Source: Epiperipatus broadwayi (taxonomy: Eukaryota; Onychophora; Udeonychophora; Euonychophora; Peripatidae). Taken from it: a stretch of DNA of 64,000 nucleotides. Below, in pieces: positions 23,150-33,340 of the stretch. The notes beneath the pieces are model-generated. The model was not told where the DNA came from and made no database searches. It worked only from the letters and a program-made list of their open reading frames with translations. The first letter of the stretch is position 1; each line of letters opens with the position of its first letter. A program made the translations under genes and the position numbers. The DNA lies in contig JAQFVV010012416.1 in NCBI GenBank assembly GCA_028023455.1, positions 6,737,594 through 6,801,593 on the forward strand, in the 5' to 3' direction.

Positions 23150-23780
23150 TTGAATAAAAGTTATTTTCTTAATGCATTAAAAAGTATACCTAACAATTAT
23201 AGCTTATTAATTCATTCTGCAGGTATTATAACTAGCACTTGTGTTCCATGGTTGCCTATTTTAAATACAGTAATATTTTTTTTATTGATAGTTTAAAATC
23301 CTCTCCTCTTGATAATTTTGATACAATTAATCCCTTGCAATAGTTAATATTTTATTATTCTGTTAATCAAAAATGTATTATTAGATCATTTGCTTTTTAA
23401 ACAGAAACTTTGGTTTCTCAGAAAGGTACGTGCTACCTGCAGAGTGGATTGTCAAGGTAAAAAGGATCAATCAATAGCATTCTGTTCTTTGAACAAGTCC
23501 AGAGACCAGTCACAAACCAAATTCATCAATTTTACTACTCTATTCTATTCAATGCCCAGCTCTTCAATTCCTCAGCTTTACTTATCCATCATCCAGTAAG
23601 ATCAATCTTTTTCTTCCTTTCTGTTTGTGTCTGCTCATAATTCTTAATATATATCCAACCCAGTTTTTTTTTCTATTCCTTAATTTCCTCATTCAATCTT
23701 TTTTATATATTTACTTTTTGTAAAACTTCATCTGTCATTTTATTCATCCAAGTTGTTATATCCGCACTTACGACTGTGCC
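23150..23780. other. A+T-rich stretch without recognised genes
   Basis: No repeat partner was found in the window. A 69-codon ORF at 23390-23599 has no domain. Confidence 0.45.
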
Positions 23781-23834
23781 AATGTTATAACTGCAAGTCA
23801 TACTGTGCGGTCAGCAAATAACATTCGCTACTGT

Positions 23835-24030
23835 TCAACTGCATATGCTCTCCAACAAATGGTCTGCAATGAATACTCTGAATATTCTCTGCAATGGATG
23901 CTCTCCAAACGAATGGTCTGCACTGAATGCTCTGCCATGGATGCTCTCCAACAAATGGTCTGCACCAACTGCTCTCCAATGAATGGTCTGCAAGCGGATG
24001 CTCTCCAGACGAATGGTCTGCAATGATCTA
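23835..24030. repeat. Imperfect minisatellite with ATGCTCTCCAA..ATGGTCTGCA units
   Basis: The blocks GGATGCTCTCCA and GAATGGTCTGCA alternate about six times in units of roughly 22-45 bases with substitutions. Small ORFs in both directions across it merely reflect the repeat (lacking stops), not a gene. Confidence 0.75.
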
Positions 24031-24953
24031 TTTCTACAGTTTGCTAAAGTTCAATTCCCACGATGTTCTTTCAGGCTGGCTGCTACAAAACGGTTCACAA
24101 TGGGCCTACTTTAGCCCCAGTCCAGTGTAGCTGTACACAAACTCTTCGTAATAAGCACTGTGATTGCCGTCAGCTATCTCCTACTGGAATTGAACAGTAA
24201 CTCTACTGTAGATGCACTCCATACTGTCTGCTACTCGCTACTGCATGACTGCTCTCTACTGCTCTCTATGTTACACTGCTAGATGTTACCCAGTCTTCTT
24301 ATCGCTCTCTGACAACTGCAACGATCAATCAATGCACTGACCAATAAGGTAACGTCTCTTATTTAGAAACATTTGTAATTAGCAAATATTTCTAGGAATT
24401 GTCGATCGCCATTACGTCAATGCACTAATTAAATTCCTCAGCTATCAGAGTGCGATCTAAAAACAGCCTTACGAATAAATTCTAGTTTTTTCTGGAGTGA
24501 ACAAACATGTCTGCCATTTTACAAAACACTACACAAGTATTTTTTTTTTATCTTCCTGGCACATCTTGAAAGTTTCCAATCTTTTCCTAATTTTTTTACT
24601 CATTGTTCACATTTTAAAACCATACAATAATACACTGTACAGATAACATTCTCTCTTCAAAAGTCCATAAAATATTTTGGTTCTCTTAATCCGTTAGTTT
24701 ATTTTTTCTGAACACTTGGAGATGCATGAATTAGAAAAGATTAACAATTAAGCGGTCTTAATGTTATTATTTATGTACTATAGGCTAGATAACTGGAAAC
24801 AAAAATCTTGAGACTATTAGAACTTAAAATTCTTTTAAAGTTTAACTGGTTTAAATTTAAACTCTAGGTCATAAAACGTGACAAGCATATGCTTTAACTT
24901 TTGCACTTATGAAATTTTCCATGTGTTAAACCTGATTTATATATATATGTCAA
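24031..24953. other. Unrecognised, less A+T-rich stretch
   Basis: It has CT- and CA-rich sub-repeats around 24150-24320 (CTACTG/CTCT words) and no domain-bearing ORF. It might belong to an unrecognised LTR, but no partner is seen. Confidence 0.4.
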
Positions 24954-25016
24954 AACGTCGCTGGGAAGCGAACCCGGGACAACTGCTTGGAAGGCAGCTA
25001 TGCTGACCACTCGACC
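24954..25016 (-). repeat. tRNA-Gly(UCC)-like fragment, probably a SINE head
   Basis: On the minus strand the anticodon arm CTGCCTTCCAAGCAG matches the tRNA-Gly (UCC anticodon) arm, and TTGTCCCGGGTTCGCTTCCCAG gives a T-arm (shown in parts: GGGTTCGCTTCC is the B box). The A box TGGTCAGCATAG is present. The 5' acceptor half is replaced by an A-rich run, so it cannot fold as a tRNA. Just after the tRNA part the strand reads TTTTGACATATATATA, resembling the tail of the SINEs at 25309 and 62556. Confidence 0.7.
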
Positions 25017-25198
25017 TTTTTTTTTTACTTAATAAATCTCCTTTACATATTAATTTAACGTTAAAATAAATTTTTTCATTTTAATTGTTCTATTCTTAAT
25101 ATAATGAGTAATAAAAATTAGAAAATGTTTATAATAAATGTTGCAGGTATGAAAAAAAGCTGTACTGTAGAAAAAATTCATATTTCAAAACAAAAAAA

Positions 25199-25308
25199 GT
25201 GTGATTATTAGCTTCAGGGTAGAGATAAAAAATCTCGCTGAAGTTTTAGAATTAGGGTTAAATCTGAACTTGTTCAAATAATTTATTTATTATATAATAT
25301 TTATTTTG
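25199..25308. repeat. About 110-bp direct repeat, left copy, flanking a SINE
   Basis: It begins GTGTGATTATTAGCTTCAGG and recurs at 25458-25586 with few changes and a 13-base difference (AACTTTTGAAATG). It contains a small hairpin: the sides of AGATAAAAAATCTC and TTCAG/CTGAA pair. Confidence 0.8.
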
Positions 25309-25400
25309 TTAGCCGAGAGGTCATCACATCCGCCTTGCAAGCAAGTAGTTGGTTGCAGACGGTTGTGGATTCGTGTCCCGGCTGATGCTATGACATATAG
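25309..25400 (+). mobile_element. tRNA-derived SINE head (copy 1)
   Basis: The strand begins GTTAGCCGAGAGGTC (A-box region) and has GTGGATTCGTGTCCC (B-box region). The first seven bases, GTTAGCC, pair with GGCTGAT at 25380-25386, as in an acceptor stem with wobble pairs. The anticodon loop is TTGCAAG. A variable-arm-like GTAGTTGGTTGCAGACGG lies between. A matching copy lies on the minus strand at 62556-62467. Confidence 0.78.
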
Positions 25401-25457
25401 GAAAAATAATAATAAATGTTTAAAAAAATTCACTGGCTATAATTATAAATTTAAAAA

Positions 25458-25586
25458 CAAGTGTGATTATTAGCTTCAGGGTAGAGATAAAAATCTCGCT
25501 GAAGTTTTAGAATTAAGGTTAAATCTGAACTTGTTAACTTTTGAAATGTTCAAATAATTTATTTATTATATAATATTTATTTTGTA
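25458..25586. repeat. About 110-bp direct repeat, right copy
   Basis: It matches 25199-25308 and lies after the SINE; see that entry. It is too long for a normal LINE-mediated target duplication. Confidence 0.8.
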
Positions 25587-25891
25587 GGTGACCGAACCTC
25601 ATTTAAATAAAGTTTTTCCAACAATTTACATTAAAAATATTCATTATTTAATTAATGGGCGATAGTAATAATAAACGTGAAATGCTAAAATAAATACAAT
25701 TGGGATTTATTTTAAAGTCAAAATTCGAAAACCTTGTATTTTATTGTTGTTTTTTTTATTTCTGAAATAAATAAAAGCGGAAGTGAACTTCAAGCGAGCT
25801 ATGTATCACTAATACTATCTCTTCAATAATCGAAAAATACTGAGATCACCTGCACTTTAACTCAGATCATACTAAAACATTGGGTAGTCAC
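25587..25891. other. A+T-rich stretch without recognised genes
   Basis: Nothing supported here up to the terminal repeat of the Merlin-type element. Confidence 0.45.
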
Positions 25892-25904
25892 GTATTTACC
25901 TTGC

Positions 25905-26087
25905 TATGACGTCATTTTGCCTGAAGGCATACTACTCTAACCACCCGATTTTTAAGATAACGTCACCTAGTGATTTGCTGACACATGTAATCGCAAAAAT
26001 TTTTTGGCACATCACGTGGTGACGTTACGTCAAAGATCGGTAGATTAGAATAGGATGCCCTCAGGGCAATGTCGTCATAGAAACTAA
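25905..26087. repeat. Subterminal palindrome of the Merlin-type element
   Basis: CTATGACGTCATTTTGCCTGAAGGCAT at the left (written in two parts: CTATGACGTCATTTTGCC, TGAAGGCAT) is answered by the complement of ATGCCCTCAGGGCAATGTCG at about 26055-26075. The left end has thus been inverted and duplicated, giving a 180-bp MITE-like unit. Related blocks occur near 29765-29795 and 29897-29930. Confidence 0.7.
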
Positions 26088-26206
26088 GAGCTGGGGGTTA
26101 GGCACGTGGTACAGGCTCATGAGGTCAAAACGGATAAACAAACACGTGGTACAGAATAATGCCGGCGGCGTCCATCCTGAAAAAAAAAAAATGGTAAAAA
26201 AAAAAT

Positions 26207-26753
26207 GGCAAAAAAAGATTAAAAATAATATATACATCATGAATAATTAACTAAAATTGGACGCAAAATATGAAAATGTAAGATAAATATCACTACAAAA
26301 TTAATAAGTAAAAACTGCGAGTCCACAAATCATGAAAAAAAAAATAATAAATAGGACACAAAATAGTGATATGCGGCAAAAAAAGATTAAAAATAATATA
26401 TACATCATGAATAATTAACTAAAATTGGACGCAAAATATGAAAATGTAAGATAAATATCACTACAAAATTAATAAGTAAAAACTGCGAGTCCACAAATCA
26501 TGAAAAAAAAAATTAATAAATAGGACACAAAATAGTGATATGCGGCAAAAAAAGATTAAAAATAATATATACATCATGAATAATTAACTAAAATTGGACG
26601 CAAAATATGAAAATGTAAGATAAATATCACTACAAAATTAATAAGTAAAAACTGCGAGTCCACAAATCATGAAAAAAAAAATTAATAAATAGGACACAAA
26701 ATAGTGATATGCGGCAAAAAAAGATTAAAAATAATATATACATCATGAATAAT
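26207..26753. repeat. 169-bp tandem array (3.2 units)
   Basis: Units start with GGCAAAAAAAGATTAAAAAT at 26207, 26375, 26544 and 26713, giving periods of 168, 169 and 169. The copies are almost identical, apart from A-run length, so the array is recent or homogenised. The last unit is cut after about 40 bases. Confidence 0.92.
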
Positions 26754-27703
26754 TATATATAAAGTCAGTGGTGGCTATTGATTTCAAGAAATTAATATTA
26801 ATTTAATTCGTATAAATCTATTTGCAGATTTTAGAAGTTAGCGCTATTATTTAATTAACCAAAAAAAACACATTTCTAAGAAAATAGATTTTTACTTAGT
26901 TTTTGAAAATAACACTGTACAATAATTATCAAATTCTGATTTTATTTCCCCAGACTGGCAGGCACCCGCTATACTAAGAATAATAAATTTGTTTTTAAAA
27001 ACTACTAGGTTAATTACCCTCTGAAAAATAAGGAGGGTTTTCTTTTATTAAAAGAGATAGCGTAAGCATTTGCGATTCTGGGGGGAAATTATCGACATAT
27101 AATTTAGTATCTGAAAGTATAAAATACAATAATGAAAACAAAATATTGCCGCATAGACGTGAAATTAAGAACTAATAATTATTCAGGAGAGGTTTAATGT
27201 AGGAGAGATTACAGCTAAGTTATATAGAGAGAGAACAAGGTACAATTAACAAAAAGGTAAGAACTTTACAGATTGATTCATAACTAATATTAAATTTTAC
27301 AAATGAAAGATTAAGTGATCTTAAAAGTACTATATAAATTTTAAAAAATTATCATAAAGCAAAACTGCAAATCTACAAATAACTGCGAGTCTACAAATAT
27401 TAATTTTCTTTTTTAAAAAACTTTAAAGTGCGAGTCCTGAATTAATAATTCTGCAAGTATTCAAATAATAATTTTGTCGTCTTAAAAAAGCCTATCATAA
27501 AGTGAAAACTGCAAGTCTACAAATATTAATTTTCTTTTTTAAAAAACGTATCTTAAAGTGCGAGTCCTGAATTAATAATTCTGCAAGTATTCAAATAATA
27601 ATTTTGTCGTCTTAAAAAAACCTACCATAAAGTGAAAACTGCGAGTCTACTACTGTAATTTATAAGGAAAATAAAAGATGAATATCACAACAAAATGCAT
27701 ACT
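26754..27703. other. Merlin interior with partial repeats, no coding sequence recognised
   Basis: Near 27395-27655 a block of about 120 bases with CTGCGAGTCTACAAATA / TTAAAGTGCGAGTCCTGAAT is duplicated in tandem. It shares the phrase AACTGCGAGTCCACAAAT with the 169-bp array, so both derive from one source. I looked on the minus strand for the rest of the DDE domain and did not find it. Confidence 0.55.
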
Positions 27704-28115
27704 TACCCAAATAACGATTACTGCGGTGGACTGAGCTGGCTTATATGTTGTAGAATTGCACCAAAATGACCATCTTTGTAGGTACGCCTCCACATAGAGT
27801 TTCGTCTATTTCCACAATAGTGTTAGGGCCTCCGATTTTCCGCCTTTCATTATGTAACAGCTTCCATGCACATACTTCGCGGAGATAGTTGTTCCAGTCA
27901 ATCACAGTCTTGTCCGCCATTTCTAACTGGTCAGCACAAAATAGGATAGACGTTAATTCTCTGGACCAACAATATATAAAACGGAGAGCCGTTATGAAGG
28001 ATATTCTGGAGCCTTCAAACCATGTGCCTTTTCTTATGGGAGTTTTTTTGGTAATCCTGACTTTTAGCGTCCCGAACAATTCGCCCTCTATTTTTAAAAA
28101 AATTAACTAACTACT
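27704..28115 (-). pseudogene. ISXO2-like (Merlin) transposase exon, broken
   Basis: The minus strand reads TPIRKGTWFEGSRIS, then DWNNYLREVCAWKLL, then GGPNTIVEIDETL. These are landmarks of the ISXO2-like DDE transposase, with the first catalytic aspartate in VEIDET. After CGG the frame shifts: the next frame reads RTYKDGHFGAILQHI and LSPPQ, then a stop in place of the usual tryptophan, then LFG. A perfect donor GTAAGTAT follows on the minus strand at 27709-27702, so the gene had an intron here. The exon may start near 28115 after an AG at about 28119. The remaining catalytic residues are missing in the window. Confidence 0.85.
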
Positions 28116-29150
28116 TTTTCACACCTAAAAAAAAAAGTGTATGTAACTATATCCAAGTGTAAATGCTAATAAAAAAAAATGTTAAAAAAATACTTACATT
28201 TACATGCGTATTTTTCACTTATAGCGGTCTTTGCTGCATGTAGAACTGTAAACAAATGACGTATATTAACTCTAAATGTTTTTACATAAAGAACACTCAA
28301 TAACAAAAAAACAAACTCATATTTAGGATCCATCCATTTTTTATAACGACAGAATTCCACGCGGTCAAGCAAAAGTAGTTCAGAATTTGTCACGTGTCAC
28401 AAATGACCAAAGTACAGTAGTTCATAATTTTTATAGCAACTTTGCGTGAGACTAAATAGAGCCTAAAAAATTAAGTTTTGTTACATCCATTTTATTTATT
28501 CATCTTCATGTAAAAAAGACATTTATAGTTACATATACTCTGCAATTACATCCATTTGATTTATTGATGTTCGTATAAAAAATAAATTTATAGTTACATA
28601 TACTCTGAAATTACATATATAGAATGACAGAGTTCGACACCCGGATCCTAAATGTGAATTGGTTTTTTGACACGTGACAAATTCTGAACTACTTTTGCTT
28701 GACCGCGTGGAATTCTGCCTATGTCCACTCTGTCGCAAAGCATAAGCTAAAATACCAATTTGGGATGAGCACACCTTTGTTCTCATCCTACCTGCAGGAA
28801 TTTTCTTTCAGAAATCTGCACGCACGCGACGACCTTTTCGTGCATTTCCTCGCTTGTGTGGCTTCCAATTACTCCTAAAAATGTAAGTTTCTTTTCTTGT
28901 TATTTATTCTTCTTTACGGAAAAACATTTACAGTTAATATACGTCATTTATTTACAGTTCTATATACAGCAAAGACCGCTATACGTGAAAAATACGCATG
29001 TAAATGTAAGTATTTTTTTAATCTTTTTTTATTAGCATTTACACTTGGATATAGTTACATACACTTTTTTTTTAGGTGTGAAAAAGTAGTTAGTTAATTT
29101 TTTTAAAAATAGAGGGTGAATTGTTCGGGACGCTAAAAGTCAGGATTACC
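28040..29150. repeat. Large palindrome containing transposase upstream region
   Basis: 28040-28300 is the complement of about 28900-29150, including the segment that reads TVNIRHLFTVLYTAKTAI on the plus strand at 28920-28980 and its near-identical partner on the minus strand at 28200-28260. Inside, 28313-28400 pairs with 28640-28725 (for example CACGCGGTCAAGCAAAAGTA). The centre lies near 28520-28600, with its own near-duplicate TAGTTACATATACTCTG copies. Confidence 0.82.
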
Positions 29151-29240
29151 GTTTTTTTTCCAGATTACTTACAATTGTTGAGAAAGTAATGATTTCTTTT
29201 TTAAAAATGGTAAAAAAATTGCTGAACTATTAAAACACTG

Positions 29241-29620
29241 AAAATGAACGTTCTGGAGCCTTCAAACCATGTGCCTTTTCTTATGGGAGTTTTTTTTCAG
29301 AAAATCCGGAAAATTAATAAAATACATCCACTTAATATCATAGAAGAAATAACATGTAAATTACTTACAATTGTTGAGAAAGTAATGATTTCTTTTTTAA
29401 AAATGGTAAAAAAATTGCTGAACTATTAAAACACTGAAAATGAACATTCTGGAGCCTTCAAACCACGTGCCTTTTCTTATGGGAGTTTTTTTTCAGAAAA
29501 TCCGGAAAATTAATAAAATATAAAATACATCCACTTAATATCATAGAAGAAATAACATGTAAATTACTTACAATTGTTGAGGAAGTAATGATTTATTAAA
29601 AAAGTTTTCAGAAATCACTG
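29241..29620. repeat. Tandem duplication (about 200 bp, 2 copies) carrying a transposase scrap
   Basis: The copies start with TTCTGGAGCCTTCAAACCAT at 29249 and 29449 and are nearly identical through TTACAATTGTTGAG. The first 50 bases also match 28004-28056, which encodes the GTWFEGS part of the transposase on the minus strand. A piece of the coding region was therefore copied here and then tandemly duplicated. Confidence 0.82.
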
Positions 29621-29937
29621 AAAATTAAAGCTCTGAAAATGGTATGCAAAAAATACGCTGCTGCACTCAATAAAACGATGCAACAAATAGGAAAAAATAC
29701 ACTTTTAAATCTCGCGGGTCAAGACAAAAAAAAAATCTCGTAAATTAGGATAATTACAGCGGTATGCCTTCAGGCTTATGACGTAATAGTAATGTAACAA
29801 AAAATAAAATTTCTAGAATTAGTCATGTCAGTGTCTTCGTTGCCATGACAACGTTCATGTGTTCTTCCGACGACGCAAATATCGGATAATTACAGTTGTG
29901 TGCCTTCAGGCTAATTACGTCATAGCAAGGTAAATAC

Positions 29938-30156
29938 ATTGATTTATCGGCATGTTATAATACAGAATATAAATCTATTATTTTTTACTGAAACAAACGG
30001 AATTCTTCCAACCTATTTAAAATTATAAAGTCACATTGTTTTGTTTTTTTTTTCAAATAAAAAAAAAACAGTTCGTGTTATAAGCATTATGATTATAATC
30101 ATATATGTGCAATACCATATTTATGTTAATTCCTTCATCATGGTAACTAACATTTG
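29938..30156. other. A+T-rich stretch
   Basis: Nothing supported. It has T and A runs near 30040-30070. Confidence 0.4.
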
Positions 30157-30455
30157 CATGATCACCATTTCTTATGCTTGCTCATAACTGTTATTAAAAC
30201 AGGCAAAACTCTCCATACAGTATTGCCACTCAGTGCAAGCCAGAGTAATCAATGAAAGCCAGAAGGCTTGTGCATAAAATTCCTATATAGTGCCTATTTA
30301 TCCAATATCCCCAGATGAGTTTCTAGCTTGTGGCTTTCATCAGTGAGGAACCTTGGATCTGAAAGCACTGCCTACTCATCCAATATCCCCAGACAAGTTT
30401 CTAGCTTGTGGCTTTCATCAGTGAGGAACTACTGTATGGAGAGTTTTGCCTATTT
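30157..30455. repeat. MITE-like repeat family A, copy 2
   Basis: It contains GGCAAAACTCTCCATACAGT near 30202 and its inverse CTGTATGGAGAGTTTTGCC near 30432-30450, a terminal inverted repeat. The outer block GATCACCATTTCTTATGCTT is the complement of the outer block of copy 3. An internal block of about 60 bases (CCAATATCCCCAGA..TTTCATCAGTGAGGAA) is tandemly duplicated. Confidence 0.78.
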
Positions 30456-30687
30456 TATTAACTAACATTCATTGACTAACACCAGATTTAACAAAAATCT
30501 TTACTTTTCATTTATAAATAGACTGATATTCATTCATGTAACAGTAATGGATGATTAGCTTGATTGGTCATGTGGAAGTTATTTGAAACACCTTAAGCTT
30601 ATTTAAGAATCAGTCACCTCCATAAAAGTTCAATAAGTTTAATCTAGATTTAAACCTAGATCTTTCATAAGACAAGCTAAAATAGTT

Positions 30688-30726
30688 TGTTTGTTGTTGT
30701 TGTGCTGCTGCTGCTGTTGTTGTTAC
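30688..30726. repeat. Trinucleotide run (TTG / TGC)
   Basis: TTGTTGTTGTTGTGCTGCTG is followed by more CTG and TTG units. A simple repeat, not coding. Confidence 0.9.
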
Positions 30727-32010
30727 AGAATCAATCATTTAATGTAATGTTATATTAACTGATGGTTACAGAAATGAATTGTTATAAATATATTTAGACA
30801 GTATAAATAAAGTTTGCTTTTTCTTCTAAAACATAATAATCAGTTCAATTAGATGATGAGAATAATTTACTTTCATTCTTATATTTTTATATATTTATAA
30901 TAGAACATATACAGAGTAATGTTACAATATTCTAAAATATTTTTATAAACTTGTTGCTCACAATTTTTTTACATCCAAAAACATAAAAAAGGATATTAAT
31001 TATTGAAAATGCAATGCATTGAAAAGCAATATTATTTTCAAAATCAAACAAAACTACCTCACTCCCAAATTATTTTTTTATTTTTTCAAGATAATATTTC
31101 AATTATCTTAAATTACAGTATCACTTCCTTATTAAATAAATTGTTATTTCTATTGAATCCAAAAAGAAGGGAAAATACAAAATTCTGAAATGAAAGGTGA
31201 TGCCTTATCAGTTAAATATAAGCCCAGAAAAATATGACATGCACAAAAGAAAATGTTGCAGGTATTCATTGTGACATACTGAATATAAAAGTAACATCTA
31301 TGGCATACACCTCACAATTGTGATCATCATCAAATCAAGTTTTGTCATTTGCTTCATGAAATGATTATTAGATCATTAATATTGAAAACCTAAAAACTGA
31401 TGCTTATCCAGTGCTTAATATAAGAGATTTCTAGAAGCTCTATTCAATTTTTCTCATTTCATAAAAGCACATCTGCAATCAGTCTTCCATCAGATATCAA
31501 TCAATGCTGATTGGGTGAATATCTTGATATCGATCATTTACATTTGTTAATTTCTAAAGGCCTATTTTTGCAATAGCAACATGTGTCCTTATATTTTAAA
31601 CTAAAAGATTCTCACAAAAAATGGAGAGAGTGAATTAATACTGTGCCGATAATTTAATATAAAAAGATCAGAAACAAAATGAAAAATGGCTTGTGGAGGT
31701 CTATAAACTTAGCACTGACAAATCCTTAATTTTTGAAAAAAAAAATTAAGATAAGGGGTGTGGGACAAAAACTTCATTATGGCTTGTTATGTAAAAGTCA
31801 ATGTGTAATTAAAAGTGGTTCAAAAAATATATAATGAATTGGATAAGAAATTGATTAGTTCCTGAATTATTGGTTCATTACAATAGTGATTTGGAAATAA
31901 TTTTAATGACTGATAGCTTATTATATAGTGCCATCACTATTTTCATGCAGTAACAGTGTTGAGGAAACAACTCATTAACATTGTGTTTTAGAACCTTTAT
32001 AGTAAAAAAC
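30727..32010. other. A+T-rich stretch without recognised genes
   Basis: The short ORF at 31003-31188 has no motif. No repeats were recognised. Confidence 0.45.
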
Positions 32011-32286
32011 AAGCAAAATTCTCTATACAGTAGTGCCACCCTGTGCCAACCAGAGTAATCAATGGATGCTCTCAGATCCAAGGCTTCTCATTGACAAAGG
32101 GCACAAGCCAGAAACTAGTCTGGGGATATTGGATGAGTAGGCACTAGATGGAGATTTTATACACAAACCTTCTGGCATCCATTGATTACTCTGGCTTGCA
32201 CTGAGTGGCAATACTGTATGGAGAGTTTTGCCTGTTTTAATAACAGTTATAAGCAAGCATAAGAAATGGTGATCATGTGATGTTTA
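32011..32286. repeat. MITE-like repeat family A, copy 3
   Basis: It starts with a diverged AAGCAAAATTCTCTATACAG end and finishes with CTGTATGGAGAGTTTTGCC and the outer block AAGAAATGGTGATCATGTG. The centre (TCTGGGGATATTGGATGAG) is inverted relative to copy 2. Confidence 0.78.
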
Positions 32287-33340
32287 TTGACTTTAAACTC
32301 TTTATAGTAATAAGAGAAATTACAGTAAATTAGATTAGAAGGTATTTCCAGTTATGTTTGATATAAAAAGTTTCAACAGTATTTATGTCAGAGATTATTA
32401 CATTTACGGCAAATCCTACATTGTTTTTGGGTATATTTTAAAGTGGAAAGGCCATTGAAAAATGTAAGGCTTTATGTAATATTTTGTTAGAACATGTTGA
32501 CTTGTGATTTCAAACTAACTTAACTGAAAAAAAGACAAAGAAATTGAAACTCATTGTTACATAAAGTGATTAAAACTAAATAAGTGTTTTAAACTTAATT
32601 TCTAAAAGATTATTGTCAATAAAAAATTTCTTGTGAAGATAATCTCAAGCTATTAATAGCTGATGTTTTCATGTTAGACTAAGAAGAAACCTGTTGTTGT
32701 TTTAACTATTGATACTTGTAGCAAGATAAAACAATTGCTAAACTCAGAAATATTGGTACATGCTATCTTCTACCAACCAGGGTTTACCTATAAATTAAGT
32801 CATTTTATTCATCTCATTGTATTATTCTGAAATGAAAGAATTGCCTTATTTAACATTATCATTCTAAGTTTTTCATCAGCATCCGACAAGTTTTCCATTA
32901 TACTAATGATGGATAATTATCTAAGAATATGCCTAATCATTTAGATCCCTGTAACTAATTTAATTAAATAAAATTAATCACAACCTGATTTTAATTTAGG
33001 TGATATACACTGATAAAAAAGGCATATAAAACCTACATGTTAGGAGACAAATTAATGCACTATTATCAGTACACATAGCACAATCGTCCTAAAAGATGGT
33101 TAGGAGTTCAAATATTACTCAAATAATGTCTGGAAGTCGATGATTCCAGTTTCAGAAAAAGATTCCAGTAGAGAAACGAGACTCATCTCAATAGCAGTTG
33201 GAAGTTGGAAATTATAGATTACAGCATTGCACTATAAACCATTGTGGCATAATATTAACATCTCACCTATAATGTCATCTAATGAAGTGCCAAGTACATT
33301 AAGCCATCTCTTTGGGATTAAGACTAATATATTATAATGA
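32287..33340. other. A+T-rich stretch without recognised genes
   Basis: No supported ORF or repeat. Confidence 0.45.

Larger units (their letters stand above)
25892..29937 (-). mobile_element. Merlin/IS1016-type DNA transposon, degenerate
   Basis: The outer ends are inverted repeats: the left reads GTATTTACCTTGCTATGACG from 25892 and the right end reads the same on the minus strand from 29937. The match continues for about 40 bp through GCCTGAAGGCA. I see no convincing flanking duplication. The interior has a minus-strand exon with an ISXO2-like transposase domain (about 27710-28115), which places it in the Merlin/IS1016 group. It also holds a 169-bp tandem array, a large palindrome and duplicated transposase pieces. 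Confidence 0.78.

Noticed and set aside
24954-25016. Functional tRNA-Gly gene
   Set aside because: The anticodon and T arms look right, but the 5' acceptor half is absent and no acceptor stem can form.
26207-26753. CRISPR-like array
   Set aside because: The whole 169-bp unit is repeated, with no unique spacers, in an animal genome.
28529-28786. 85-codon minus-strand ORF inside the Merlin palindrome
   Set aside because: No transposase motif; it spans the palindrome centre and near-duplicate blocks.
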